A stretch of 64,000 nucleotides of DNA. It comes from Phycisphaerales bacterium (GTDB lineage Bacteria; Planctomycetota; Phycisphaerae; Phycisphaerales; SM1A02). Location of the stretch: assembly GCA_029246705.1 (NCBI GenBank), contig JAQWMQ010000039.1, forward strand, positions 1-64,000, in the 5' to 3' direction. The notes under the pieces were generated by a model that searched no databases, was not told the origin of the DNA, and worked only from the letters and a program-made list of their open reading frames with translations. How positions within the stretch are numbered: the first letter of the stretch is position 1; every line of letters begins with the position of its first letter. A program made the translations under genes and the position numbers. Positions 52,777 through 61,462 of the stretch are shown here, piece after piece.

Positions 52777-55128
52777 TCACATCAGGGCCAGCGGATCGAC
52801 GTCCACCGCAATGCGTTCGCCGGGCTTGAGCACCTCGGTCCGACGAGCGCTCTGGATGACCGCCCGAAGGGTGTTGGCATCCGGGGCAAGCAGGAGCAAT
52901 TGCCATCGTGCGCGCCCCCCGATTCGTCCGATCGGGCACGGTTCGGGGGCTTGAAGTTCAACGCCTTCCAGCAGCAGTGGTCTCAATGCCTGCGCGAGTT
53001 GCTCCGTGGCGGTTCGACAGGCTGCTTCGTCCTGATCCCGCACCACGATTCGTGCCATTCGCCTGACGGGTGGCAGGTTGAATCGATTTCTCTCGATGAG
53101 TTCCCCGGTGGCGAAGGTCTCGAAGTCGTGATGAGCGGCGATCCTGATCGCCGGGGCATCCGGTTGGAAGGTCTGGATGATCGCGATGCCGGGCGTGGTG
53201 CTTCTTCCGCAGCGACCGGTGACCTGGGAGACCAGCTGGTAGGTGCGTTCGGTGGCTCGAAAGTCCGGCAGGTTCAAGGCGGTGTCGGCATTCACCACCC
53301 CGACCAGGCGAACGTTGGGGAAATCCAGCCCCTTGGCGATCATCTGGGTGCCGAGCAGCACCTTGATTCTTCCCCGGGCGAACAGATCGAGGGTCTCGTG
53401 GAAGTCGTTGGCCCCCCTCATGGTGTCCGAATCCACTCTGCGAACCGCGTCATCGGTGATGCTGGCCCCCAGCAGCTCCCTGACCTCCTGCTCCACGCGC
53501 TGGGTCCCCAGACCGAAGACGGTCGTCTTTCGAGAGCACTTGGGACAGTTGGCTGGCAGTCGCTGCTCGGTCAGGCAATGGTGGCACCGGACGAATTCAT
53601 GTCGCTTGCTCGCGGGTTTCTGTTCTCGGTGGTAGACCATGCCCGCGTCGCACTGTTCGCACTGCATGACCCACCCGCAGTTGACATCCGGGCAGGAGAT
53701 GTAGTTGGCATAGCCGCGGCGGTTCAGGAGGATCAGGGCCTGTGCTCCCGAGGCGACGGTTTCGGTCAGGGTCCTTGCCATGCGCGGCCCCAGCAGGTGG
53801 ATCTTTCGATCCGCCCACAGCCGACGTTCCTCGGCGAAATCCACGATGTCCACCCTTGGCAGGGAGAGCCCCGGTGCGCGTTCCGGCAATCGGTGGAGGG
53901 TCAGGAGGCCGCGGTTCACGGCGTTGTGCCAGGTTTCCAGGGATGGGGTGGCACTGCCCAGAACCACCGGGCAATTCGCCAGTTGCGCACGCCTGATGGC
54001 GACATCCCGGCCGTTGTAGCGGGGCGCGGAATCCTGCTTGTAGGAGCCATCATGTTCCTCATCGACCACGACCAGCCCGAGTCGATCGTCTGGAATCGGG
54101 GCGAATACCGCGCTCCGAGCTCCGATAACAATGTCAATTTCGCCTTCGGCGACCAGCGTCCACTGCTGGTTGCGCTGGGCCTGGGTCAACCCTGAGTGAA
54201 GGAGTGCGACCCTTCGATCGGGAAAACGGTTGAACAGTCGACCCGCGGTCTGGGGCGTCAGGGCGATCTCCGGGACCAGGATCAGGGCGATTCGGCCAAG
54301 GGAGAGGGTTCGTTCGACCAACCGGATGTAGACCTCGGTCTTGCCGGCTCCGGTCACGCCAAAGAGAAGGTGTTGGCTGAACCCCTTCTCGAGTGAGCCG
54401 GCAATGGCCTCGATGGCGTTGGATTGATCAGCCGTTGGTACCGGGGGGGTGGTGTTTCCGGCAATCGCTTCCGATCGTTTCATCCAGTCGGCATGGATGG
54501 TGGACCGAGTGGCGCCCACGACCAGCCCTTGTTCCAAGAGGGCCCTGATCGGGCCCTTGGTTCGGAGCCCAGCCCGCTCGGCAAGAACCCCGATTTCAAG
54601 CGGTCGTTCCGACTCGGGTGTTCCGTGCAGGATCTCGAGGACTTTTCGCCGGCCGGGTCCGAATGATTTCGGCAGGGCTTCCAGCTCCGGCGTCTTCGGT
54701 CCGAGATCGATGACCTGCCTGGTGACCTTGCCTCGCTGCTTGCGAACCGCCGCCGGGAGCATGGCGGCCATGGTCATTCCGATCGGGCAGGCGTAGTAGG
54801 TGCTGATCCAACTGCCAAGCTCGAGCAATTCCCCCGGCAGGCGTGCTTCAGAGGGGTCACCCCGCAGGACTGATTTCAGCCGAGTGAGGTCAAGGCCTGC
54901 CAGTTGGTCCCCGGCCGATCCCGGTTCGATGGTTCGAATGATCCAGCCGGACGTGGGGGTGTTGCCTCGGCCCAGTGGAACCACCACCCGGTCTCCGGCC
55001 TCCAGCATCGCCAGTTCCTCGGGGAGGACGTAGGTCAGACCGTCCGGATAGCGATCGATGCCACGCTCTATGGCCACCTGGGCGAGGCGGGTCGGCCCGA
55101 TTTCCAGAAGCATGCCGGTCTGGTTCAC
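52777..55128 (-). CDS. priA: Primosomal protein N' (PriA helicase)
   Basis: 783 residues. Restarts replication at stalled or recombined forks. Helicase motifs are GVTGAGKTEVYIR (Walker A), VVVDEEHDGSYKQ (DEEH), LGSATPS, and GTQMIAKGLDFP. Zinc-binding cysteines are in SCPDVNCGWVMQCEQCD and RCHHCLTEQRLPANCPKC, each within about 20 residues. The N-terminal 3' DNA-binding domain is present. The start is GTG at 55128, with TAGAAT exactly six bases upstream and no Shine-Dalgarno, so a leaderless transcript is likely. It is divergent from carA. Confidence 0.95.
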   Translation of the reverse strand: MNQTGMLLEIGPTRLAQVAIERGIDRYPDGLTYVLPEELAMLEAGDRVVVPLGRGNTPTSGWIIRTIEPGSAGDQLAGLDLTRLKSVLRGDPSEARLPGELLELGSWISTYYACPIGMTMAAMLPAAVRKQRGKVTRQVIDLGPKTPELEALPKSFGPGRRKVLEILHGTPESERPLEIGVLAERAGLRTKGPIRALLEQGLVVGATRSTIHADWMKRSEAIAGNTTPPVPTADQSNAIEAIAGSLEKGFSQHLLFGVTGAGKTEVYIRLVERTLSLGRIALILVPEIALTPQTAGRLFNRFPDRRVALLHSGLTQAQRNQQWTLVAEGEIDIVIGARSAVFAPIPDDRLGLVVVDEEHDGSYKQDSAPRYNGRDVAIRRAQLANCPVVLGSATPSLETWHNAVNRGLLTLHRLPERAPGLSLPRVDIVDFAEERRLWADRKIHLLGPRMARTLTETVASGAQALILLNRRGYANYISCPDVNCGWVMQCEQCDAGMVYHREQKPASKRHEFVRCHHCLTEQRLPANCPKCSRKTTVFGLGTQRVEQEVRELLGASITDDAVRRVDSDTMRGANDFHETLDLFARGRIKVLLGTQMIAKGLDFPNVRLVGVVNADTALNLPDFRATERTYQLVSQVTGRCGRSTTPGIAIIQTFQPDAPAIRIAAHHDFETFATGELIERNRFNLPPVRRMARIVVRDQDEAACRTATEQLAQALRPLLLEGVELQAPEPCPIGRIGGRARWQLLLLAPDANTLRAVIQSARRTEVLKPGERIAVDVDPLALM

Positions 55129-55134
55129 GTCCTG

Positions 55135-55140
55135 ATTCTA
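55135..55140 (-). promoter_or_regulatory. Candidate -10 of a leaderless priA transcript
   Basis: TAGAAT, then CAGGAC, then the GTG start of priA. The spacing is six bases. Confidence 0.5.
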
Positions 55141-55221
55141 CGTCTGTCGTGACTTCGAGGCTTTTCGACCTCGGATGGTGGGCAACTCCTGTGGATGGCC
55201 GATGGCGAGGCCCCGTTGTTA

Positions 55222-55227
55222 TAGACT
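55222..55227 (+). promoter_or_regulatory. Candidate -10 of a leaderless carA transcript
   Basis: TAGACT (within TATAGACT) followed by seven bases and the carA ATG at 55235. No Shine-Dalgarno lies between. Confidence 0.45.
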
Positions 55228-55234
55228 CCACCCG

Positions 55235-56443
55235 ATGAGTGCTTCAGAAGCAGTTCAAACGCCCGCCCGCCTCGCGCTCGAGGATGGAACCGTCTTCACG
55301 GGCAGGTCATTCGGTGCCGCTTCGACGACCACCGGCGAAGTTGTCTTCAACACGGCCATGGCGGGGTACCAGGAGGCACTCACCGATCCCAGCTATCGAG
55401 GGCAGGTCCTGGTGATGACCGCCACCCAGATGGGGAATTACGGCATTGCCGAAGAGGATGTCGAATCGTCCGAGGTTGCGGTGCAGGGTTTCGTGGTTCG
55501 TGAACTGTCGCGACTGCATTCCAACCATCGTGCGGTGGACCACCTCGACGCCTGGCTGGCAAAGGCGGGCGTTCCCGGCATCGCCGAGATCGATACCCGC
55601 GCTCTTGTCCGTCGTCTTCGTGAGGCTGGTGCCATGAGAGGCGTGGTCTCGAGTGATGCCTCGCTCACCGACCAGGACCTGATCGAACGTGCACGGGCAT
55701 CCGAACCGATGAGCGGTCGCAACCTGGCTGCAGAGGTCACCCCGAAAGTCGAAGGCGTCTTCACCGAGGGGCTCGGAGCGTGGGGGATGCCCTGGCGACC
55801 AGAGGTGGAGGGCAGCTACCGGGTGCTGGCCATCGACTGCGGGGCCAAGCGAAACATCTATCGTCACCTCGTCGACCGAGGGTGCGAGGTCCGGTTCCTT
55901 CCACTGTCGATCACTGCCGAGGCGATCCTGGAATCAGGGGCGGACGGTCTTTTTGTCTCAAATGGACCGGGTGATCCTTCCGCCATCGAGGGCACCGTGG
56001 AGACCCTGCGCTCCGTAGCCGGCAAACTACCCACATTCGGAATCTGCCTTGGACACCAGCTGCTCGCTCTTGCGCTGGGGGCTCGAACCTGGAAGTTGAA
56101 GTTCGGTCACAGAGGGGCCAATCAGCCTGTTCGCAACCTGCTCAGCGGCCGGGTGGAGATCACCAGCCAGAACCATGGCTTCTGCGTGGATGAGGAAAGC
56201 TTGGTCGCCTCAGGCGCTGAAGTGACCCATCAACACCTCAATGACGGCACCGTAGCGGGGTTCAGGCACCGGGAAATGCCGATTTTCAGCGTGCAATACC
56301 ACCCAGAAGCATCGCCTGGGCCTCACGATTCGACCTATCTGTTCGATTGCTTTATCCGATCAATGGCATCCAGGCGTTCCCCTGAAGCTTCAGATTTCTC
56401 GACTTCCCAGGCGGCTCGTGCCGGTGGTCTTCGGGTGAGCTGA
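55235..56443 (+). CDS. carA: Carbamoyl-phosphate synthase small (glutaminase) subunit
   Basis: 402 residues from the ATG at 55235. An upstream in-frame start at 55175 would run through the putative -10. It hydrolyses glutamine to supply ammonia to CarB for pyrimidine and arginine synthesis. The N-terminal CarA domain (LEDGTVFTGRSFGA, NTAMAGYQEALTDPSY) and class I amidotransferase domain (nucleophile in GICLGHQLLALALGA, His/Glu in QYHPEASPGPHDS) are intact. The last 30 residues extend past the usual end with Ser/Ala/Arg-rich sequence. carB is not in the window. Confidence 0.95.
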   Translation: MSASEAVQTPARLALEDGTVFTGRSFGAASTTTGEVVFNTAMAGYQEALTDPSYRGQVLVMTATQMGNYGIAEEDVESSEVAVQGFVVRELSRLHSNHRAVDHLDAWLAKAGVPGIAEIDTRALVRRLREAGAMRGVVSSDASLTDQDLIERARASEPMSGRNLAAEVTPKVEGVFTEGLGAWGMPWRPEVEGSYRVLAIDCGAKRNIYRHLVDRGCEVRFLPLSITAEAILESGADGLFVSNGPGDPSAIEGTVETLRSVAGKLPTFGICLGHQLLALALGARTWKLKFGHRGANQPVRNLLSGRVEITSQNHGFCVDEESLVASGAEVTHQHLNDGTVAGFRHREMPIFSVQYHPEASPGPHDSTYLFDCFIRSMASRRSPEASDFSTSQAARAGGLRVS

Positions 56444-56681
56444 CCCGCTGAGGTGCCCAGCTCGGGGGCGTCCCCACCGGAAACTTCTACACGTATGAAC
56501 TTCTGGCAGGGATCATTGGTTGCGCCGCCTGCGTACCTTCCGGTACTGTTCCATATCTCCAGTGCTGCATCTCCTTGCCCTTCAAGTGTCGGGCGAGGCA
56601 TTGGCACGGCATGGAACTGATCGAGGCAGTCAGACGCGAACGCGACTAAAGACGTTGCCTAATGGCTGCAAGGAGCCCTGA

Positions 56682-59606
56682 ATGATCTCTGAAGAGAAGA
56701 CCTGCGAATCGCACCCCCGGGACATCCGGCGGACATGTATGCCTACGGCATTCCTTGCACTCTCGGTGCTTGGCCTTGCCTTGGCTTCGTCCCCACTGAT
56801 CGCCCAGGATGCAGGTTCCGAAGATCCACCCGCGGCACCCCAGGGCGACGCGCCCGCCGAAGCGGGTGACCCCCCAGCCGACCCCCCAGCCGAACCCGCG
56901 CCAGCACCTGCGCCTGAAACCCAGGAGCCGACTGCTGCCCAGAAGGCCGCGTCTGAAGCTCGAGTTGCGATGAGCAGGTCGAAGTGGGAAGACGCCGTCG
57001 CTGCCTGGAACCGTGTGCTTGCCGACGCTCCTGATGACGCTGAAGCCAAGGCCGGGCTGGCCAAGGCCAAGGCCGCGCTGGACCAGGCATCCACCATCCA
57101 GGGTGTGCAGGACGACCTGAACCTTCGTCGCCAGCAGGCGCTGATCGAGTTCAACGCTGACCTGACCCGCGCCGACGCCCAGATCGCTGCCGGTGACTAC
57201 GACGGTGCCCAGCGCACCGCTCTGACCGCCAAGGTCCGACTCGATCGAAACCGCGGCATCCTGCCCTTGCCCGCTTATACCGACATGGGACAGCGGGTCG
57301 AGGCGATGCTCGAGCGCATCTCCGATGCCAAGATCAACGATCAGCTTCTCCAGCAGGAACTCGAGCGCAACCAGGCCCGCACCGCTGCCAGCGAAGAACA
57401 GCGCATCGAAGCGGCCAACCGCGAACGACAGATCCGCGAGAACATCATCCGCGTCCGTCAGCTTCAGCTCGAGCTGAAGTACGACGAGGCCCTGCAGATC
57501 CTGGAGCAGATCCTCTTCATGGATCCGCTGAATCCCGCGGCACTCGCTCTTCGGGATGTCATCCACACCAGCAACATCTACATGGGGATCACCGATCTCA
57601 ACCGCCAGCGTGCCTACGCCTACGAGGAGTTCTCGGTTCAGGCGGCTCGCTCCATGGTCCCCCCGCGCGTGAACACCATGGGCCCCGGGCCCAAGTCCAC
57701 CAACGGCGTGGTCACCTATCCCGAGGATTGGCCGCAGCTCAGCAGCAAGCGCCTCGGCGCCTCCGGCTACAACGAGTCCCCGGCCAACCAGATGGTCCAG
57801 GGTCAGATGCAGAACCCCGTTTCGGTGAACTTCAACCGGAACTCCCTCGGCCAGGTCATCAACTACATGAAGACCGTGACCGGCGCGGAGATCTACGCCG
57901 ACTGGAAGTCACTCGACACCATCGGCATCCGCACTGATGACGAGGTCACTCTCGACCTTGGTCGAGTCACCGCGGAAGTCGCGCTTCGCCGCGTGCTCGA
58001 GCAGCTGGGTGACAACCTCGACCGACCCCAGTTCGGTATCGAGGACGGCATGGTGGTCATCACCACTGAAGATGCCCTTCGCAAGCGCAAGGTCACCCTG
58101 GTCTACAACATCAGCGACCTGCTGCTCGAAGTGCCTTACTTCGACAACGCTCCTGACTTCGATCTCGGAACCGCCATTTCGGGTGGACCCAACCAGGTCA
58201 GTGGCTCCTTCGGCAAGGGCGACGACTCGCCCGGCGAGGTCTTCGGTGGCAATTCCCGCGGTGACGACCCACGTCGCAACTCCCGCGATGAACTGGTCGA
58301 TGAGATCATCACCATCATCCAGGACGTGGTCGATCCCGAACGTGGTTGGTTCGATACCAGCGGTGAAGGCGGCAAGATCCAGGAGCTCAACGGCAACCTG
58401 ATCATCACCAACACGCCTCGAAACCATCGGGCCATCGAGGGGCTGCTCAACCAGCTTCGAACCATCCGAGCGCTGCAGATCAACGTCGAGGCTCGCCTGC
58501 TGACCGTGGACATGGAGTGGTTCGAGTCCATCGGCATGGACATGGACCTCTACTTCAACACCAACCCGGGGATGCTGGATCTCGCACGCGATACCGGCAA
58601 CCCCTACTTCGAGCTTTCCGACTTCTTCCTTGGTGACGCTGCAGACGGTCCTTACGGCGCTGTTGCCAACGCGCCCTTCTACTGGACCGCCAACCAGACT
58701 CCGACGCCTCCCGGCGTTGGAACCAACCCAGCACTTCCGGTCAGCACCTCTCCCGCAGGTGTCTTGAATTACGGAAACAACCTCCAGCCAGTCGGTCGAA
58801 CCCAGGGATGGGACCCCATCTCCGTCCAGCAGGACTCCTTCGGACTGATTCGTCAGCTTGGTGGTGCACTTCAGGGTGCGGTCGCCACCGCAGCGCTGGC
58901 CAACCCCGCACTTGCGGTCGGCATCAGCTTCCTCGACGACATCCAGGTGGACCTCCTGATCGAGGCCACGCAGGCTGACCAACGAAACGCAGTGCTGACG
59001 GCACCGCGACTGACGCTCTTCAACGGCCAGAGATCCTGGATCTCCGTCGCCAAGGGCATCACCTACATCTCGAACCTGACTCCGGTCACGGGTGACTCCT
59101 CGGGTGCATTCGATCCCCAGACCGATGTCGTCTATCAGGGCTTCGTCCTCGACGTCGAAGGTGTGATCAGCTCCGATCGTCGCTACGTGACGATGACCGT
59201 CAGCTTCAACCTCAACCAGGACGTCACCCTCGAGCCGGTTCCCATCACGGGTGCCGCAGGCGGTGGCTTTGCCGGTGGTGGTGCCGCCCAGTTCGTCGGC
59301 TTCATCCAGCTGCCGACCCTCGAAGGTACCCAGATCCGAACCACGGTCTCCGTGCCTGACAAGGGCACGATTCTCCTGGGTGGACAGCGCGTGGTGAACG
59401 AAGTCGAGATCGAGGCCGGTGTTCCCGTCCTCTCGAAGATCCCGGTGGTCAACCGCTTCTTCACCAACCGCATGACGAGCAAGCAGGAAAAGACCATGCT
59501 CCTCTTGATCCGTCCTGAAATCATCATCCATCAGGAGAACGAGGACGACCTCTTCCCCGGCCTTGGCGAACAGCTGGGTTCCGGATCGAGCTACCTCGGC
59601 TTCTGA
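56682..59606 (+). CDS. Secretin (type II secretion GspD / type IV pilus PilQ family)
   Basis: 974 residues, with AAGGAG eight bases before the ATG. A signal peptide lies at about 20-42 (FLALSVLGLALASSPLIAQ). It is followed by a Pro/Ala-rich stretch, one TPR-like unit (SKWEDAVAAWNRVLADAPDD), coiled coils (about 130-265), N-type domains (about 370-460, NFNRNSLGQVINYMKTVTG), and a C-terminal secretin domain ending with the hallmark VPVLSKIPVVNRFFTNR and RPEIIIHQE. It would form an outer-membrane multimeric gate. No other secretion or pilus gene is adjacent, so the system it serves is unknown. Two hairpins follow the stop. Confidence 0.93.
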   Translation: MISEEKTCESHPRDIRRTCMPTAFLALSVLGLALASSPLIAQDAGSEDPPAAPQGDAPAEAGDPPADPPAEPAPAPAPETQEPTAAQKAASEARVAMSRSKWEDAVAAWNRVLADAPDDAEAKAGLAKAKAALDQASTIQGVQDDLNLRRQQALIEFNADLTRADAQIAAGDYDGAQRTALTAKVRLDRNRGILPLPAYTDMGQRVEAMLERISDAKINDQLLQQELERNQARTAASEEQRIEAANRERQIRENIIRVRQLQLELKYDEALQILEQILFMDPLNPAALALRDVIHTSNIYMGITDLNRQRAYAYEEFSVQAARSMVPPRVNTMGPGPKSTNGVVTYPEDWPQLSSKRLGASGYNESPANQMVQGQMQNPVSVNFNRNSLGQVINYMKTVTGAEIYADWKSLDTIGIRTDDEVTLDLGRVTAEVALRRVLEQLGDNLDRPQFGIEDGMVVITTEDALRKRKVTLVYNISDLLLEVPYFDNAPDFDLGTAISGGPNQVSGSFGKGDDSPGEVFGGNSRGDDPRRNSRDELVDEIITIIQDVVDPERGWFDTSGEGGKIQELNGNLIITNTPRNHRAIEGLLNQLRTIRALQINVEARLLTVDMEWFESIGMDMDLYFNTNPGMLDLARDTGNPYFELSDFFLGDAADGPYGAVANAPFYWTANQTPTPPGVGTNPALPVSTSPAGVLNYGNNLQPVGRTQGWDPISVQQDSFGLIRQLGGALQGAVATAALANPALAVGISFLDDIQVDLLIEATQADQRNAVLTAPRLTLFNGQRSWISVAKGITYISNLTPVTGDSSGAFDPQTDVVYQGFVLDVEGVISSDRRYVTMTVSFNLNQDVTLEPVPITGAAGGGFAGGGAAQFVGFIQLPTLEGTQIRTTVSVPDKGTILLGGQRVVNEVEIEAGVPVLSKIPVVNRFFTNRMTSKQEKTMLLLIRPEIIIHQENEDDLFPGLGEQLGSGSSYLGF

Positions 59607-59621
59607 GTCGACTTTGGAGCA

Positions 59622-59698
59622 CCTCCGGGGTACATCCTCCGGAGGGTCACCGCCTTCTACGGCTCCACGAGCACCTTTCCGTGCTTGAGGAGCCGTAG
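59622..59698 (+). terminator. Two hairpins after the secretin gene
   Basis: CCTCCGG/CCGGAGG (59622-59628 with 59639-59645) is followed by a long hairpin, CTACGGCTCC/GGAGCCGTAG (59657-59666 with 59689-59698), containing an inner AGCAC/GTGCT stem. The tail TTGCTTCT is only partly T-rich. This is a probable transcript end. Confidence 0.6.
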
Positions 59699-59722
59699 TT
59701 GCTTCTGAACGAATGATCTCGG

Positions 59723-59751
59723 TTGCGAATGCTCTGTTGTCCGCCTAGTCT
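59723..59751 (+). promoter_or_regulatory. Candidate promoter of the STAS/anti-sigma pair
   Basis: TTGCGA (59723-59728), a 17-base spacer and TAGTCT (59746-59751). Transcription would begin near 59758, leaving a leader of about 37 bases with a GAGGAG ribosome site. Confidence 0.5.
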
Positions 59752-59794
59752 CTTGCCACACCACGCAATGACCAACGAGGAGCGGAAGCACATT

Positions 59795-60154
59795 ATGGCT
59801 GCCCAGGCGTCACGTCTCAAAGTATCGAAGGTGGGTGCCGTCACCCAGGTCGAATTCGTCGATCGCAACATCCTCGACGAATCAAACATTCAGCAGATCG
59901 GCGAGGAGCTCGCCGCCGTCGTGGATGAAGTACCGACTCCGATGATCATGATTCGATTCGGCAATGTCCAACACCTGTCCTCGGCCGCTCTCGGTGCGTT
60001 GATCACGATCAACAACCGGGTGAAAGGCAAGGAAGGCAAGCTGAGACTGGCCGAGATCGATCCTCAGATCCGTGAAGTCTTCAAGATCACGAAACTCGAT
60101 CAGATCTTCCAGATCTTCGACGACGCCGATGAGGCAATGAGCAGTTTCGACTGA
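59795..60154 (+). CDS. STAS-domain anti-anti-sigma factor
   Basis: 119 residues from the ATG at 59795, which has GAGGAG upstream. Another in-frame ATG at 59768 is possible but lacks a ribosome site. It is a single STAS domain of SpoIIAA/RsbV type (VTQVEFVDRNILDESNIQQIG, then MIRFGNVQHLSSAALGALI). The serine pair in HLSSAALG is where RsbV-type proteins are phosphorylated. It precedes an anti-sigma kinase-like gene by 58 bases, forming a partner-switching module. Confidence 0.9.
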   Translation: MAAQASRLKVSKVGAVTQVEFVDRNILDESNIQQIGEELAAVVDEVPTPMIMIRFGNVQHLSSAALGALITINNRVKGKEGKLRLAEIDPQIREVFKITKLDQIFQIFDDADEAMSSFD

Positions 60155-60212
60155 TTCGATCTGCCGGCGACGTCCTTCCTTGTCCTCCATCGAGCCCGAG
60201 GATCCATCCTTC

Positions 60213-60656
60213 ATGAATTCCACCGAGTCTGGTCGTTCCAGTGACTCGTTCGTCCGCAAGGTCGAGCTGTCATTTGATCGTGCCCAGATCGAAGGTCTGC
60301 AGACGGAGGTTGCTCGTGAACTCTCCGCGCGCTCGTTCGATGATGGTGCTGCTTTCGCGGTACGGCTCGCCATCGAAGAGGCGATCGTGAACGGCTTTCG
60401 GCACGGCAACGCGGGCGATCCCACCAAGACCGTCCAGTTCGAGTGCGAGATCAACCAGGACATGATCCGGGTCGATGTCGTCGATCAAGGACCCGGGTTC
60501 AACCCGGAAGGCGTGCCGGACCCGACCGATGAGGCGAACCTGGAAGTCCCTTCCGGCCGTGGCATCATGCTCATGCGTGCCTACATGACCGAGGTCGACT
60601 ACCTGCCTCCCGGCAACCGAGTCCGAATGGTCTACGAACGCACCGCCTCAAGCTGA
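60213..60656 (+). CDS. Anti-sigma factor serine kinase (RsbW/SpoIIAB-like)
   Basis: 147 residues from the ATG at 60213. A TTG start further upstream is less likely. HATPase_c fold with N box AIEEAIVNGFRHGN, G1 box VVDQGPGF and G2 box GRGIMLMRAY. Proteins of this family hold a sigma factor or other target and phosphorylate the STAS partner encoded just upstream. No sigma factor gene is adjacent. The SpoIIE-type phosphatase at 7547 could reset the switch, but the linkage is untested. The 3' end overlaps convergent rsmA by nine bases. Confidence 0.9.
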   Translation: MNSTESGRSSDSFVRKVELSFDRAQIEGLQTEVARELSARSFDDGAAFAVRLAIEEAIVNGFRHGNAGDPTKTVQFECEINQDMIRVDVVDQGPGFNPEGVPDPTDEANLEVPSGRGIMLMRAYMTEVDYLPPGNRVRMVYERTASS

Positions 60657-61460
60657 GTCGCGGTTCAACCGGTGCAACTCAACCATCTCTGAAACCGGGA
60701 GTTCCTCCGGACGCATGGTGGGCTCAACGCCTGCCGGAAAGTTCGCGTCGCGGCCAAGGATCGTTCCCAGCTGCTTCCTTCGGCGACTGAAGAGCCCGTG
60801 CAGGAAGGTGCCGAAGGCTTCAGGGTCCTCCACCAGAGGCTGTTCAAGCGGCAGGATCGAGACGATGGCGCTGTCGACCTTGGGCGCGGGCCAGAAGCAG
60901 CTCGGTGGCAGGATCGCGATTCGCTTCACCGTGGCCACGGCGCCGATGAACAGTGAAAGCGAGCCGTAGGCCTTGGATCCGGGTTGCGCGACCAGCCGAT
61001 CCGCGACCTCCCGTTGGATCGTCACCCACTGCCCCAGACAGTCCCTTCGAGCCGCCAGCAGGCTCATCAGGGGGCTTGCCGCGCCATAGGGCAGGTTGGA
61101 GACGAGTTTGAAACCACGGCCTGAGAGGGCCTCCTCCACGGCTGTGGCCAGGGTTCGTTGGTCGGCGAGGCAGTCGTCCCTGATCAGGGTGATCCGGTCT
61201 CCAAGCCGGTCCTCGAGAATGCCGGCAAGATCCCGATCGAGCTCGCAGGCGATCACTTCGCATCCTCGCTCCAGGAGTGCTTCCGTGAGCGTGCCCGTTC
61301 CGGGCCCGACTTCGAGCACCAGGTCGCCCGGGCCCACCCCGGCGGCCTCGAGCAGCCGGCGCAGTTGATTCTGGTCGTGCAGGAAATTCTGTCCGAGTGA
61401 CTTCTTCGGGCGCAGCCCCCGTTCGGCCAGGATCGTTCGAATCTCGCTCAGGGTCTGCAT
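60648..61460 (-). CDS. rsmA: 16S rRNA dimethyladenosine transferase
   Basis: Dimethylates A1518 and A1519 of 16S rRNA (KsgA). The 270-residue product has LGQNFLHDQNQLRRL, EVGPGTGTLTEALL (SAM loop), ACELDRDL and the catalytic NLPYGAASPLM. Length is normal. It starts two bases after the stop of the DUF4139 gene, so it is probably read from the same transcript. Confidence 0.95.
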   Translation of the reverse strand: MQTLSEIRTILAERGLRPKKSLGQNFLHDQNQLRRLLEAAGVGPGDLVLEVGPGTGTLTEALLERGCEVIACELDRDLAGILEDRLGDRITLIRDDCLADQRTLATAVEEALSGRGFKLVSNLPYGAASPLMSLLAARRDCLGQWVTIQREVADRLVAQPGSKAYGSLSLFIGAVATVKRIAILPPSCFWPAPKVDSAIVSILPLEQPLVEDPEAFGTFLHGLFSRRRKQLGTILGRDANFPAGVEPTMRPEELPVSEMVELHRLNRDSA

Positions 61461-61462
61461 GA

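Noticed and set aside
57909-59531. A 540-codon minus-strand frame opposite the secretin gene
   Set aside because: The plus-strand secretin has family motifs across the same bases. The antisense frame has none.
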